From: an uncultured Eubacteriales bacterium
GTDB taxonomy: Bacteria; Bacillota; Clostridia; Christensenellales; Aristaeellaceae
DNA: 37,049 bases
Direction of reading: 5' to 3'
Assembly (NCBI GenBank): GCA_902785105.1
Contig: CACZXF010000019.1
Location: forward strand, 1-37,049
This document shows positions 15,808 through 24,450 of this stretch, one piece after another (within the stretch, counting starts at the first letter, position 1; every line of letters starts with the position of its first letter). The notes beneath the pieces were generated by a model. The model worked only from the letters and a program-made list of their open reading frames with translations. It made no database searches and was not told the origin of the DNA. Both the position numbers and the translations under genes were made by a program.

Positions 15808-17961
15808 CTATTTTCTGTGTGACATTCGCTTCACTGTATACACGCCCAGCGCGATGGAGAACACCATAGCCACTGCCGCGATCAACGGCTGGCCGCCGGG
15901 GGCCTTGGGCTGGATATCCGCCGTGGACAGCAGGCAGGCGCCGAAGAAGAGTACACAGGCGAACAGAGCCAGCACGAAATCCAGCACGGTCTTCGAGAGG
16001 CTGTTCAGGATCTCCTCGTAGCCGGTCAGCTCCAGATTCAGCTTCAGGCGGCCCTTGACCGTGTTGTTCAACAGGTCATAGAGCATCCCGGGCATCTTGG
16101 AGGCCTTCTTGCCCAGCTCCAGCATATCCTTGCCCGCGCCGAGCAGCTCCTGCTCCACGTCGAAGCTCTTCTTCATGCGCTCCAGCATCTTGTCGGAGAT
16201 GATCTGGAACAGGTTCAGCTCCGGGCAGAGCTGCTCCATGACGCCTTCAATGGTGGCGATGGAGCGCACCAGCATGGTATACTTGCCGGGCAGGGAGATG
16301 TGGTGCTTGGAGGCCAGGTCAGTGATCTCCGCCAGCAGCGCGCCCAGATCCAGCTCGTCCAGGTTCGTGACGTTCATGTACTTCTCGAACATGGAGTCCG
16401 CGTCCACCAGCAGCTTGTTGCGGTCCGTCTGGGGGGACGCCGCGCCCATGGACATGATGGCATTGACCAGCGCGTCCATGTCCCGCTCCACCAGGGAGAG
16501 GATCAGATTTTGCAGGATGTTGACATCCTGATCGGTGATGCGGCCGATCATGCCGAAGTCGATCCAGGTGGGCACGCCGTGGGCGACCATGATGTTGCCC
16601 TGATGGGGATCGGCGTGGAAGGTGCCCACGTCCAGCACCTGATGGAAGTAGTTGTCCAGTATGGCCGTGCCGATGTCCGACGGGTCGTAGCCCTCCTCGA
16701 TGAGCCGGTCGCGCTTGGAAACGGAATAGCCGTCCACGTAGGTCATGGTGAAGATGCGCTCCGTGGTCAGCTCGTCGATGACCGTGGGGCAGGTGCACTT
16801 CTCCTCGTCCGTGATGCAGTTCTCCTTGAAGAAGCGGGTGTTTTCCGCCTCCACGCGGAAATCCAGCTCCTCCTCGGTGACCTTTTCCAGCTCCTCGATG
16901 ACGGACATCAGGTCGATCATCTGCTCCTCGTCCTCGTTGGCCTCGTTGACGACATTGATGATGGAGGCCAGCTTTTTGAGCAGCACGAAGTCCTTGCGCA
17001 TCATGTCCGCGATCAGCGGGCGCTGGACCTTGGTGACCACGCGGGTGCCGTCCAGCAGCACGCCGTAGTGGGCCTGGCCGATGGAGGCGGAGCCCAGGGG
17101 CTTGTCGCGGAACTCGCTGTAGATCTCGTCGATCTTCTTACCAGTCTCCTGCTCGATGACGGCGCGGGCGATCTCCGGGTCCAGCATCTTGACGTTCTGA
17201 CGCAGCTTTTCAAGTTCCTTGCAGTAGCTCTCCGGCAGCATGTCCACGCGGCTGGACATGATCTGGCCGATCTTTACATAGGTGGGACCCAGGTCCTCAA
17301 GCGTCGTGCGCATCTCCTCGGGAGTGAAGCCGTTGGCGTAGAAATTGTGGGCGGTGAACACGCCAAGGATCTCTGCACCGCGGGTCTTTTCCCACCGCTT
17401 CATCTGCTTGATCTCGTCAGAGAGCATGTTCTTCAGCTTTTCGCTGAGCTCCGCGGTGGTGTGCTGGAGGGATTCCTTGCGGCGCTCCAGCTCCTCCTGA
17501 CGCTCCTCCTTGGTCATGCGCACAAGCTTTCGCTCATGCTTCTTTTCCTCATGGGCAACCTGACGGGCCTGCTTTTTCTCCTCGGCCTCGGCCTTTTTGG
17601 CATCCATGGATTCGCGGGCAGCTTTCGTATGCCGCTTCTGGCTGGCCTCGATCTGCTGCATGGTCGCCTTGACGGCATTGCCGGCCTTGCTGAATAGCGT
17701 CTCAGGCTTTTTCTCCGCCTCTACCGGTTCCGCCTCTACAGTGCGCGTCTCGGCGTCTTCGGCAGGCGCTTCAGCTTCGGCCGTTTCCGCCTCTTCGACC
17801 GGCTCAGGCTCGGCTGCCGGCTCCGGCTCCGCGGCGGATTCTTCCTCAATAACCGTCTCTTCCACGGCGGGTTCTATCACATCGGAAGGGTCCTCAAAGA
17901 CGGTGGGCTCCTCCACATCAATGGGCTCCTGAAGCATATCCTTCTCGTTATTGTTTTCCAT
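15808..17961 (-). CDS. ABC1/UbiB-family atypical kinase with acidic N-terminal extension
   Basis: A 717-residue membrane-anchored protein of the ABC1 (AarF/UbiB/COQ8) family. These are atypical kinases or ATPases that support isoprenoid-lipid metabolism; how they act is only partly known. Family hallmarks are KIGQ at 230-233, SASIGQ at 291-296, the ATP-binding lysine at 311 (TKVQRP), the catalytic FHADPHQGN and the metal-binding DFG (IDFGMIGR). Two C-terminal helices (about 645-715) match the usual anchor. Oddly, residues 12-85 are almost only Glu, Pro, Ala and Val, and 115-185 form a charged Lys/Glu/Arg coiled coil. Standard members are about 500-560 residues and lack this. The AAGGAGG site fixes the ATG. 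It lies 13 bases downstream of the HdeD-like gene and is probably cotranscribed with it. Confidence 0.9.
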   Translation of the reverse strand: MENNNEKDMLQEPIDVEEPTVFEDPSDVIEPAVEETVIEEESAAEPEPAAEPEPVEEAETAEAEAPAEDAETRTVEAEPVEAEKKPETLFSKAGNAVKATMQQIEASQKRHTKAARESMDAKKAEAEEKKQARQVAHEEKKHERKLVRMTKEERQEELERRKESLQHTTAELSEKLKNMLSDEIKQMKRWEKTRGAEILGVFTAHNFYANGFTPEEMRTTLEDLGPTYVKIGQIMSSRVDMLPESYCKELEKLRQNVKMLDPEIARAVIEQETGKKIDEIYSEFRDKPLGSASIGQAHYGVLLDGTRVVTKVQRPLIADMMRKDFVLLKKLASIINVVNEANEDEEQMIDLMSVIEELEKVTEEELDFRVEAENTRFFKENCITDEEKCTCPTVIDELTTERIFTMTYVDGYSVSKRDRLIEEGYDPSDIGTAILDNYFHQVLDVGTFHADPHQGNIMVAHGVPTWIDFGMIGRITDQDVNILQNLILSLVERDMDALVNAIMSMGAASPQTDRNKLLVDADSMFEKYMNVTNLDELDLGALLAEITDLASKHHISLPGKYTMLVRSIATIEGVMEQLCPELNLFQIISDKMLERMKKSFDVEQELLGAGKDMLELGKKASKMPGMLYDLLNNTVKGRLKLNLELTGYEEILNSLSKTVLDFVLALFACVLFFGACLLSTADIQPKAPGGQPLIAAVAMVFSIALGVYTVKRMSHRK

Positions 17962-17974
17962 CGTCCAACCCTCC

Positions 17975-18520
17975 TTATTCGCCCTTGATCGGCCAGATGA
18001 AGACCAGGCGCAAGATGCTGACCACAGAGGAGAACAGCAGCATGCCGCCGATCACGTCAAACAGCTTGGTGGGCTCGTTCCACCAGGGATTGACCAAAAC
18101 GATCAAGCCGAACAATATCAAAAGACCCGACAGCACGATCATGCTCTGCCATCCCTTGCGCTGGGAGCGCTTGATGTAGAGCATGGTGTTGAATTCGCTG
18201 AAGATGCCGTCCGCGATCAGCAGAAGGCCGAATATCCAGCCGATGCCGCGCACCATGTTGGTGTCCACCAGCACCGCGATACCCAGCAGCGCAATGATCA
18301 GCGCGCCGGTGAGATAGATGTAATTCATCAGCACCCGCTTGCTGGAGATGAAGTCCAGCACCATCACGGCGGCAAAGATCACCAGTCCATAGCCCAGCAC
18401 CTGGACCAGCGAGTCGACGTACTGCGGTGGGCAAATGATCATCAGCACGCCCACCGCCATCCAGATGATGGACGTCATGATCGACGATCGCTTCAATTTG
18501 CCCAGTTCCTGAAAGAGCAT
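17975..18520 (-). CDS. HdeD-like membrane protein (DUF308)
   Basis: A 181-residue integral membrane protein with about five to six hydrophobic segments arranged as repeated two-helix units with short loops. This is the layout of the HdeD/DUF308 family, for example IIWMAVGVLMIICP, then LVQVLGYGLVIFAAVMVLD, then IGWIFGLLLIADGIF. HdeD in enteric bacteria is linked to acid resistance, but the role in Firmicutes is unknown. AGGAGG precedes the ATG. The gene is the first of a two-gene unit with the ABC1 kinase. Cotranscription of two membrane proteins hints at a shared envelope role, which is inference. Confidence 0.85.
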   Translation of the reverse strand: MLFQELGKLKRSSIMTSIIWMAVGVLMIICPPQYVDSLVQVLGYGLVIFAAVMVLDFISSKRVLMNYIYLTGALIIALLGIAVLVDTNMVRGIGWIFGLLLIADGIFSEFNTMLYIKRSQRKGWQSMIVLSGLLILFGLIVLVNPWWNEPTKLFDVIGGMLLFSSVVSILRLVFIWPIKGE

Positions 18521-18599
18521 CGTTCATTCCTCCTGTACATTGTATTCCGCTTTGATCAAAATGGGGTTTCCAGATGTGCCCACCATGTCCTCAATTATA

Positions 18600-18628
18600 A
18601 GTGTAACCTTCTTTACTGATCTTGTCAA
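18600..18628 (-). promoter_or_regulatory. Promoter of the HdeD-ABC1 unit
   Basis: On the minus strand a perfect TTGACA (18623-18628) is followed, 17 bases later, by TACACT (18600-18605). It begins just after the stop codon of the upstream ABC exporter gene. Some read-through from the exporter operon is possible, because I see no strong hairpin between them. Confidence 0.6.
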
Positions 18629-18631
18629 TAG

Positions 18632-20452
18632 TTAAATTGACTGTCCTTCCCCTTCTTTTCCCATAATATCGATATATTGTCGCGTGTACAGTTCAAAATA
18701 ATAGCCCCGCTTTTTCATGAGTTCCTCATGGGTGCCGCGCTCCACGATCCTGCCGTCCACCACCGCGAGGATCACATCCGCATGGGTGATGGTGGACAGG
18801 CGATGGGCGATGACGAAGCTGGTGCGGCCGCGAATGACCGTTTCAATGGCGGCCTGTATGGCCTTTTCGGTCATGGTGTCGATGGAGGATGTGGCCTCGT
18901 CCAGCACCAGTATCCGGGGGTCTGCCAGCAGCGCCCGGGCGAAGGACAGCAATTGTTTTTCGCCCACGGACAGCCTGCCGCCGCCCTCCCCCACGTCCGC
19001 GTCCAGCCCGCCGATCTTCTCTACCACCTGGCGGGCGGAGACAAGCTCCAGCGCGGCCATGATCTCCTCGTCGGTGGCGTCGGGCTTGCCGTAACACAGA
19101 TTTTCCCGCACGGAGCCGGAGAACAGGTGCGGCGTCTGAAGCACATAGCCGATGTTAGAGTGGAGCCAGAGCTGACTGCGCTCCCGGGCGTCCCGACCGT
19201 CGATGAGCACCACGCCCTCCGTGGGCTCGAAGAAGCGGCAGACCAGATTCACCAGCGTGGATTTGCCCGCGCCGGTCTCACCGACGATGGCCACGTTGGT
19301 GCCCCTCGGCACCTTCAAATTGAAGTGCTCCAGCACCAGTTCCTCGCCGTCGGGATAGTGGAAGGAGACATCCCTGAATTCCACGTCGCCGTAGAGGGGT
19401 TCCCAGTTTTCCCGCTTGGGGTGGAAGGTGTCGCCGTACTTCGCGATCACCTCGGGAGAATCCGACACATCCGATTCCGTCTCCAGCAGCCTGGTCAGCC
19501 GCTCGATGTTCACCTGTATGGCGATGAGGTTGGAGATGGTGTTGACGATGGTCTGTATGGGGTCCATCATCGAGAGGGCGTAGGACATGAACACCGACAG
19601 CGTGCCGATCTTCACCGCCGCGTTCTGGGTCAGCCGCCCGCCCTTCCACAGCACCAGGGCCAGCGCCACAGAGGACATCAGCGTCACCGTGGAGGTGAAC
19701 AATGCGCTGAAATGTGTGGCACGTATGCCGGTCCTGCGCATGTTCTCTGTCTCCGCGCGGAAGTCGCCGCCGATGCAGGACTCGACTGCCAGCGTCTTGA
19801 TGGCCCGCACACCGGTGATGCCCTCGTTAAAACTGCCGGTGATGCGGGAATTGATCTCTCGGATCTGCCGGTTCAGCGTCACCAGTCTGCCCTCGAACCA
19901 GGCCACCAGTGCCGCCGACACGGGGATCAGCGGCAGCAGCCACACCGCCAGCCGGGGACTTGAAAGGAACATCATCAGCACGATGAACAGCAGATAGGAG
20001 AGGTTCCATACCATGTCCATCATCCGCCAGGCAACCAGCTCGCCGATCTTGCCGGTGTCGCTGATGACCCGGGCGTGGATGTAGCCCACGGAATTCTGGT
20101 TGAAGTAGGAGAAGGACAGGGTTTGCAGGTGGTTGAAGGCGGCATTGCGCAGGTCCCGGTCCACCGTCATCTCGATCTTTCCGCAATAGGCTGTGCTAAA
20201 ATAGTTCAGAAACACCTGCACGATCACGACTCCGATGTACAGCGCGATGAAGCCGCCCATGCCGTCCAGCATCTGGCCGATGACAAAACGGTCCAGCGCA
20301 TAGCGGTTGAACATGGGATAGATCGCGTCGATCAGCGAGACCAGGCAGCCCACGGCGATCATCGCGGCAATGCCCTTCATATAGGGCCTGATGTAGGGCA
20401 GCAGCTTCGGTACGCCGAACCACGGGAGGGTTTTGTTATCCTTTTCACTCAT
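18632..20452 (-). CDS. Heterodimeric ABC exporter subunit (consensus Walker B, degenerate signature)
   Basis: A 606-residue fusion of a six-helix membrane domain (about 20-310) and a nucleotide-binding domain (about 355-595). Walker A GETGAGKST is at 391-399, and Walker B ILVLDEA has catalytic E519. The signature loop is LSVGE (494-498) instead of LSGGQ. Together with its partner this reproduces the asymmetric pattern of LmrCD or TM287/288-type heterodimers. One of the two ATP sites is consensus (this Walker B with the partner's signature) and the other is degenerate. Such pumps export drugs, lipids or peptides, and the substrate here is unknown. The start overlaps the partner's stop by four bases (ATGA). 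Confidence 0.92.
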   Translation of the reverse strand: MSEKDNKTLPWFGVPKLLPYIRPYMKGIAAMIAVGCLVSLIDAIYPMFNRYALDRFVIGQMLDGMGGFIALYIGVVIVQVFLNYFSTAYCGKIEMTVDRDLRNAAFNHLQTLSFSYFNQNSVGYIHARVISDTGKIGELVAWRMMDMVWNLSYLLFIVLMMFLSSPRLAVWLLPLIPVSAALVAWFEGRLVTLNRQIREINSRITGSFNEGITGVRAIKTLAVESCIGGDFRAETENMRRTGIRATHFSALFTSTVTLMSSVALALVLWKGGRLTQNAAVKIGTLSVFMSYALSMMDPIQTIVNTISNLIAIQVNIERLTRLLETESDVSDSPEVIAKYGDTFHPKRENWEPLYGDVEFRDVSFHYPDGEELVLEHFNLKVPRGTNVAIVGETGAGKSTLVNLVCRFFEPTEGVVLIDGRDARERSQLWLHSNIGYVLQTPHLFSGSVRENLCYGKPDATDEEIMAALELVSARQVVEKIGGLDADVGEGGGRLSVGEKQLLSFARALLADPRILVLDEATSSIDTMTEKAIQAAIETVIRGRTSFVIAHRLSTITHADVILAVVDGRIVERGTHEELMKKRGYYFELYTRQYIDIMGKEGEGQSI

Positions 20453-22290
20453 GCCATCGCCTCCCCGTCGATGTGAAGCCCCTGTGTTTGCAGCTCATAC
20501 ACCCGCCGATAGATGCCGTCCTGCTTTATCAGCTCGTCGTGAGGGCCCTCCTGGACCACTCTGCCCTGATCCAGCACGATGACCCGGTCAGCACCCATCA
20601 GCGTGGTGACGCGGTGGGCGATCAATATGACGGTGGCCCTGCCGGTGTGCTCGATCAGCGCCCGTCGGATCTTTTCGTCTGTCTGAGCGTCAACGGCGGA
20701 CAGGGAATCGTCGAACACCATGATGGGTGTCTTGCGTATCAGCATTTGGGCGATGGCAGCCCGCTGCTTCTGCCCGCCGGAGAGGGTCACACCGCGCTCG
20801 CCCACGAAGGTGTCGTAGCCGTTGGCGAAGCGCTCCACCGCCTCGTCCAGTTGGGAGATGCGGGCCGCGTTGCGCACATCCTCCTGGGTCGCATCCGGGC
20901 GAGCCAGCTTTATATTGTCCTCCAGCGTGCGTGAAAACAGGAAGGGCTCCTGCAATACCAGGCCGACATTCTCTCTGAGCTGCTTCGCCTCCATTTTTGC
21001 GATGTCCACGCCGCCGATGGTGATGCGTCCGTTCTCCGGGGCCAGCGCGTACAACCGGTCCAGCAGTTGAACCAGCGTGGACTTGCCCGAGCCCGTGCCA
21101 CCCAGTATGCCTATGGTTTCGCCCTTATGGATGGTGAAGCTCACGTCATCCAGCACCTGCCGTCCCCCGTTGGCATACCGGAAGGAGACGTGCTCGAAGC
21201 GGATGTCGCCGTCGATGGGCGCGGTCAGCGCGTCGGGGACGTCCTGCTCCCTTTGAGCATTCATGATCATCTTTATGCGGTCGATGGAGATGCCCGCCTT
21301 ACTCATGTCAGAAATCACGCGGCCCAACTCGCGGACCGGCCAGGTCAGCATGGCGTTGTAGCTGACGAAAGCCACATAGCTGCCCGCCGAAAGCTGGCCC
21401 CGCACGCAGAACGTCGCACCCAGTGCCACCACGGTCAGGATTTGCAGCTCGGACACCAAATCGCTGGTACACCAGAACAGCGTGAGTATGTTCATCAGGC
21501 GCACCCACATATTGGTATAAAGCTGATTCTGGGTCTCAAAGCGTCTGCGCTCGTGCTTCTCCCGTCCAAAGGCGCGGACCACCCGCACGCCGGTGAGGTT
21601 TTCCTGGGCGATGGCAGAGAGCTTGCCCTCCTGGGTATCCACCTCGCTAAAAGCCTTGCCGATGCGGCGGTGGAACAGTACGGAGTAGCCGACGATGACG
21701 GGAATAAAAACGAAAGCCGCCAGCGTCAGTCCGCCATGGATCATGCGCATGTAGTAAAGCGCCATCGCCAGCATCACTGAAATTCGAAGCAGGCTGGTCA
21801 GCCGTTCGGCCACGAAGGACTTGACCGTCTCCACATCCGATGTGCAGCGCTGGATGATGTCGCCTGTACTCTGATCGCCGTACCAGGCGCAGGGAAGGTG
21901 CAGTATCTGCTCAAACAGCGCGTCCCGCATGGTCCGCACGAGGGTCTCCGCGCCCATGGCGTTGAAGAGCCGGAACAGATATCGCGCCAACGCGCCGCAG
22001 AGCGCCACGGCCACTACGATAGCCGCCACGGCGTCCAGATGTGCGGTGACGAAATCCGCGCCGCCCAAGCGCTCCAAAATCCTGCCTGTCAGTGAGCCGG
22101 AGGCACTGGGTGTCTGCCCCACCAGCGCGTCCACCGTGTAGCCGATGAGTTTGGGATTCACAAAGTCGATCACCGCAACGGCAAAGGTCATGATCGCGCT
22201 CAGCGCGAAATAGCGCTTACTCCCCTTTAGAAATGCCGCCAGCATACTCGAACGTGTCGTATACCGTCCCGCGGCGTTTTGCTTCTCCAT
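20449..22290 (-). CDS. Heterodimeric ABC exporter subunit (degenerate Walker B, consensus signature)
   Basis: A 613-residue membrane-ATPase fusion and first gene of the exporter pair. The membrane domain spans about residues 25-330 with six helices. In the nucleotide-binding domain, Walker A GGTGSGKST is at 397-405 and the signature LSGGQ at 503-507 is intact. After Walker B, IMVFDD ends at D528 where the catalytic glutamate should be. This Asp-for-Glu change marks the non-hydrolysing site of heterodimeric exporters, so the protein must work with the downstream product. A canonical promoter lies upstream, divergent from the GTPase operon. Confidence 0.92.
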   Translation of the reverse strand: MEKQNAAGRYTTRSSMLAAFLKGSKRYFALSAIMTFAVAVIDFVNPKLIGYTVDALVGQTPSASGSLTGRILERLGGADFVTAHLDAVAAIVVAVALCGALARYLFRLFNAMGAETLVRTMRDALFEQILHLPCAWYGDQSTGDIIQRCTSDVETVKSFVAERLTSLLRISVMLAMALYYMRMIHGGLTLAAFVFIPVIVGYSVLFHRRIGKAFSEVDTQEGKLSAIAQENLTGVRVVRAFGREKHERRRFETQNQLYTNMWVRLMNILTLFWCTSDLVSELQILTVVALGATFCVRGQLSAGSYVAFVSYNAMLTWPVRELGRVISDMSKAGISIDRIKMIMNAQREQDVPDALTAPIDGDIRFEHVSFRYANGGRQVLDDVSFTIHKGETIGILGGTGSGKSTLVQLLDRLYALAPENGRITIGGVDIAKMEAKQLRENVGLVLQEPFLFSRTLEDNIKLARPDATQEDVRNAARISQLDEAVERFANGYDTFVGERGVTLSGGQKQRAAIAQMLIRKTPIMVFDDSLSAVDAQTDEKIRRALIEHTGRATVILIAHRVTTLMGADRVIVLDQGRVVQEGPHDELIKQDGIYRRVYELQTQGLHIDGEAMA

Positions 22291-22319
22291 ATTTTACTCC
22301 CAATTATATTGCTTTTCTG

Positions 22320-22348
22320 ATTTTACACGACGCGCCTCGGGTTTGCAA
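22320..22348 (-). promoter_or_regulatory. Promoter of the ABC exporter pair
   Basis: On the minus strand TTGCAA (22343-22348) and TAAAAT (22320-22325) are 17 bases apart. The first exporter ATG is about 30 bases downstream. A second AT-rich -10-like TATAAT closer to the start lacks a partner. Confidence 0.6.
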
Positions 22349-22371
22349 CATAGTTTAGATGAATTTGCGTC

Positions 22372-22400
22372 TTGCAGGTTATAAAAACAGATGATATAAT
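22372..22400 (+). promoter_or_regulatory. Promoter of the GTPase-ferredoxin operon
   Basis: TTGCAG (22372-22377) and a perfect TATAAT (22395-22400) are 17 bases apart. The ATG lies 34 bases downstream behind CGGGAG. No Zur-box or metal riboswitch is evident in the 145-base divergent region. Confidence 0.65.
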
Positions 22401-22434
22401 CTGAAAGGACAGACTGTACTCGGGAGTGTTGACA

Positions 22435-23376
22435 ATGACAAAGGTCGATTTGATCACGGGTTTCCTCGGCGCGGGAAAGACCACCTTTATCCATCGGTAT
22501 CTTTATCATATTAGCGATCAGAAGGTGCTGATCATTGAAAACGAGTTCGGAAGCATCGGTGTGGACGCCCGGCTGCTGCGCAACGAGGGTTGCCCCATCG
22601 AGGACCTGTCCGGGGTCTGCATGTGCTGCCGGGGAAGGGATCAGTTCATCCATATGCTGATCGACGCGGCGGCGCATGGGTTTGACCGGGTTCTTGTGGA
22701 ACCGTCGGGCATCTACGATGTGGACGAATTCTTCAGCGTCATGAATGAAGCGGCGGTGCGCAACTGCTGTGAGATTGGAAGCATACTGGCCATTGTGGAT
22801 GCCCACCTGCCGCAATCAATCTCCGACGACTCCGCCTATCTCATGGTCACGCAGCTTTTGGCGTCCGGAGCGGTCATACTGAGCAGGACACAGGATGTAT
22901 CTTCCGAAGAGATAAAGCAAACCATCGACTGGCTCAATGATCTGATTCGCCTGAATGGCGGCACGCGCGTTCTCTCGGAGGAGGTCTGTGTGAAGCCCTG
23001 GACTGAGCTGACAGATGAGGATTTCATTTTCTTTATGCAAAGCGGCTATCATCATGACGCGCACAAAAGAAGGGCTTTCAATCATGAAGGCAGCTATGGC
23101 TCCTTCATGACTGCCGGCTATTGTGTGGATGAGGCGGATTTGAAAGTGCGGCTTTCAAGCCTGTTTGAAAACAAGGAATATGGCGATGTCATTCGCACAA
23201 AGGGATTTATTCGGGATTTGGAGAAGAACTTCTATGAAGTCAATTGCACCGCGCGGGACGTTGACATAAAGGCCGTGACGGACATCCGGCGGGGCATACT
23301 TGTCATCATCGGACAAAATCTGAATGAAGCGGCGCTCAATGACCTTTTCCTGCCCGCCGTCAGCCTAAAAAGATGA
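22435..23376 (+). CDS. COG0523/CobW-family GTPase (G3E), probable metallochaperone
   Basis: A 313-residue P-loop GTPase of the G3E family, whose members deliver metals or assemble metal centres (zinc, cobalt, nickel, iron). Walker A GFLGAGKTT is at residues 9-17, and the guanine-nucleotide switch ENEFGSIGVD at 35-44. The metal-binding CxCC motif is at C62-M-C64-C65, and VEPSGIYDVDEF is the Walker B region. The C-terminal 90 or so residues resemble the CobW C-terminal domain. There is no histidine-rich tail. I use the ATG at 22435; a GTG nine bases upstream would overlap the GGGAG site. The next gene is a 2Fe-2S ferredoxin domain 20 bases downstream, so the target may be an iron-sulfur or corrinoid enzyme. 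That is inference. Confidence 0.9.
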   Translation: MTKVDLITGFLGAGKTTFIHRYLYHISDQKVLIIENEFGSIGVDARLLRNEGCPIEDLSGVCMCCRGRDQFIHMLIDAAAHGFDRVLVEPSGIYDVDEFFSVMNEAAVRNCCEIGSILAIVDAHLPQSISDDSAYLMVTQLLASGAVILSRTQDVSSEEIKQTIDWLNDLIRLNGGTRVLSEEVCVKPWTELTDEDFIFFMQSGYHHDAHKRRAFNHEGSYGSFMTAGYCVDEADLKVRLSSLFENKEYGDVIRTKGFIRDLEKNFYEVNCTARDVDIKAVTDIRRGILVIIGQNLNEAALNDLFLPAVSLKR

Positions 23377-23396
23377 ATTTGGGAGGTTAAAGCCTC

Positions 23397-23651
23397 ATGC
23401 GCATTACATGCCCGCCAAACACCCGCCTTCAGGACTATTTGCTCTCACAGGAAATCCATATTCTGACCGCCTGCGGCGGGCGGGGCAACTGCGGCAAGTG
23501 CCGGGTCATCGCGCCGGGAGCGGCCGTCAATACCATGGACAGGATATGGTTTACCGAGGAACAGTTGAAGGCAGGATACCGCCTCGGCTGTCAGGTCTAC
23601 GCGAAGACTGAGGCGCTGGAGGTTGAACTGATCGGAGAGAGGACACTATAA
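23397..23651 (+). CDS. Stand-alone 2Fe-2S ferredoxin domain (RACo/adrenodoxin type)
   Basis: An 84-residue protein consisting only of a 2Fe-2S ferredoxin fold. Cysteines follow the pattern C26-x5-C32-x2-C35-x29-C65 (CGGRGNCGKC, then RLGCQ). The text LTACGGRGNCGKCRV and FTEEQLKAGYRLGCQV strongly resembles the N-terminal ferredoxin domain of the corrinoid-protein activators (RACo, DUF4445), but the large ATPase part is absent. It would carry one electron in the cytoplasm for an unknown partner. GGGAGG precedes the ATG. Its stop overlaps the ATG of the next gene by one base, so the operon is tightly coupled. Confidence 0.88.
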   Translation: MRITCPPNTRLQDYLLSQEIHILTACGGRGNCGKCRVIAPGAAVNTMDRIWFTEEQLKAGYRLGCQVYAKTEALEVELIGERTL

Positions 23652-24403
23652 TGGTGGATTGGACGATGAAGGGGCTGTCCTGGGATGATCCCCTCCGCAT
23701 ACGCTCCGCCGCGGAGCTCACGGCCTGGGTCCGGGAGATCGGCTTCCTCCCCTTCTTCGCCAATGAGGTCACGGGCTTTTCCGCGGAGGAGCACACCGGC
23801 GCTCACGTCTGGTGGACGGGTGACAGGGCGACGGACCCGTGGGAATGGCGGGAGGAGATCGCTGGAGCCCATGCGGTCGCCTACGGGAAATTCTTTGATG
23901 GCCGCGCCGGGTTCATTGCCCCCGAATGGCTTCCCCGCTTCGCCAACGCCCGCCGGGAGGGCTGGGACTTTGATGGCAGATGGCAGGACGGAAGGGCCAG
24001 CCAGCGGGAAAAGGCCATCATGGAGTTCTTTGTGGACCCGGAATCGGAGGATGAGCCCCAGTTCACCAACGCGGCACTGCTGAGCACAGCGCTGAAGCAG
24101 TCCGCCGGCTTCGGCAAGGGCGGCGCAAAGAATTTCCCCGGCATCATGACGGGCCTTCAGATGCAGCTCTATCTGGTCATCGGCGGCTTTCGGAGGCGTC
24201 AGACGAAAAAGGGACGGGAATATGGTATGCCGGTCTCCGTCATCATGACGCCCGAGAGCATATGGGGCTATTCGCTGATGAGCAGCGCGTATGACGAGGA
24301 GCCTGCTGAAAGCTGGATGCGGATTTATGAACACACAAGGGCGCTGTTTCCGGATTCTGATAATAATTCCATTATCAAGCTCATCGGAAAGACGCCGAAT
24401 TAA
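23651..24403 (+). CDS. Probable AlkZ-related protein, function unknown
   Basis: A 250-residue soluble protein. The motifs FLPFFANEVTGFSAEEHT, DPWEWREEIA, YGKFFDGRAGFI and FANARREGWDFDGRW are those of a clostridial family that I believe is annotated as AlkZ-related, after the winged-helix DNA glycosylase AlkZ/YcaQ. I am recalling this, not searching. The pattern of W-rich N-terminus, central helix and MQLYLVIGGF strand fits a winged-helix core, and no catalytic QxQ glycosylase motif is evident. Residues 160-185 (GKGGAKNFPGIMTGLQMQ) are also family-like. It is last in the GTPase-ferredoxin operon, ahead of a strong terminator. A DNA-repair role is not established. Confidence 0.72.
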   Translation: MVDWTMKGLSWDDPLRIRSAAELTAWVREIGFLPFFANEVTGFSAEEHTGAHVWWTGDRATDPWEWREEIAGAHAVAYGKFFDGRAGFIAPEWLPRFANARREGWDFDGRWQDGRASQREKAIMEFFVDPESEDEPQFTNAALLSTALKQSAGFGKGGAKNFPGIMTGLQMQLYLVIGGFRRRQTKKGREYGMPVSVIMTPESIWGYSLMSSAYDEEPAESWMRIYEHTRALFPDSDNNSIIKLIGKTPN

Positions 24404-24405
24404 TA

Positions 24406-24445
24406 CGTGGGGACGCCCTGAACGGCGTCCCCACGGTGGTTTTTC
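24406..24445 (+). terminator. Rho-independent terminator
   Basis: CGTGGGGACGCC (24406-24417), loop CTGAAC, then GGCGTCCCCACG (24424-24435) form a perfect 12-bp stem. TTTTT follows at 24440. It ends the GTPase operon. In the other direction there is no T-run, so it is less suited to polC. Confidence 0.85.
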
Positions 24446-24450
24446 TGCTT

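Noticed and set aside
22320-22435. Zinc-responsive (Zur) box or riboswitch ahead of the CobW-type GTPase
   Set aside because: I found no convincing palindromic Zur-like site or aptamer structure in the 145-base divergent region.
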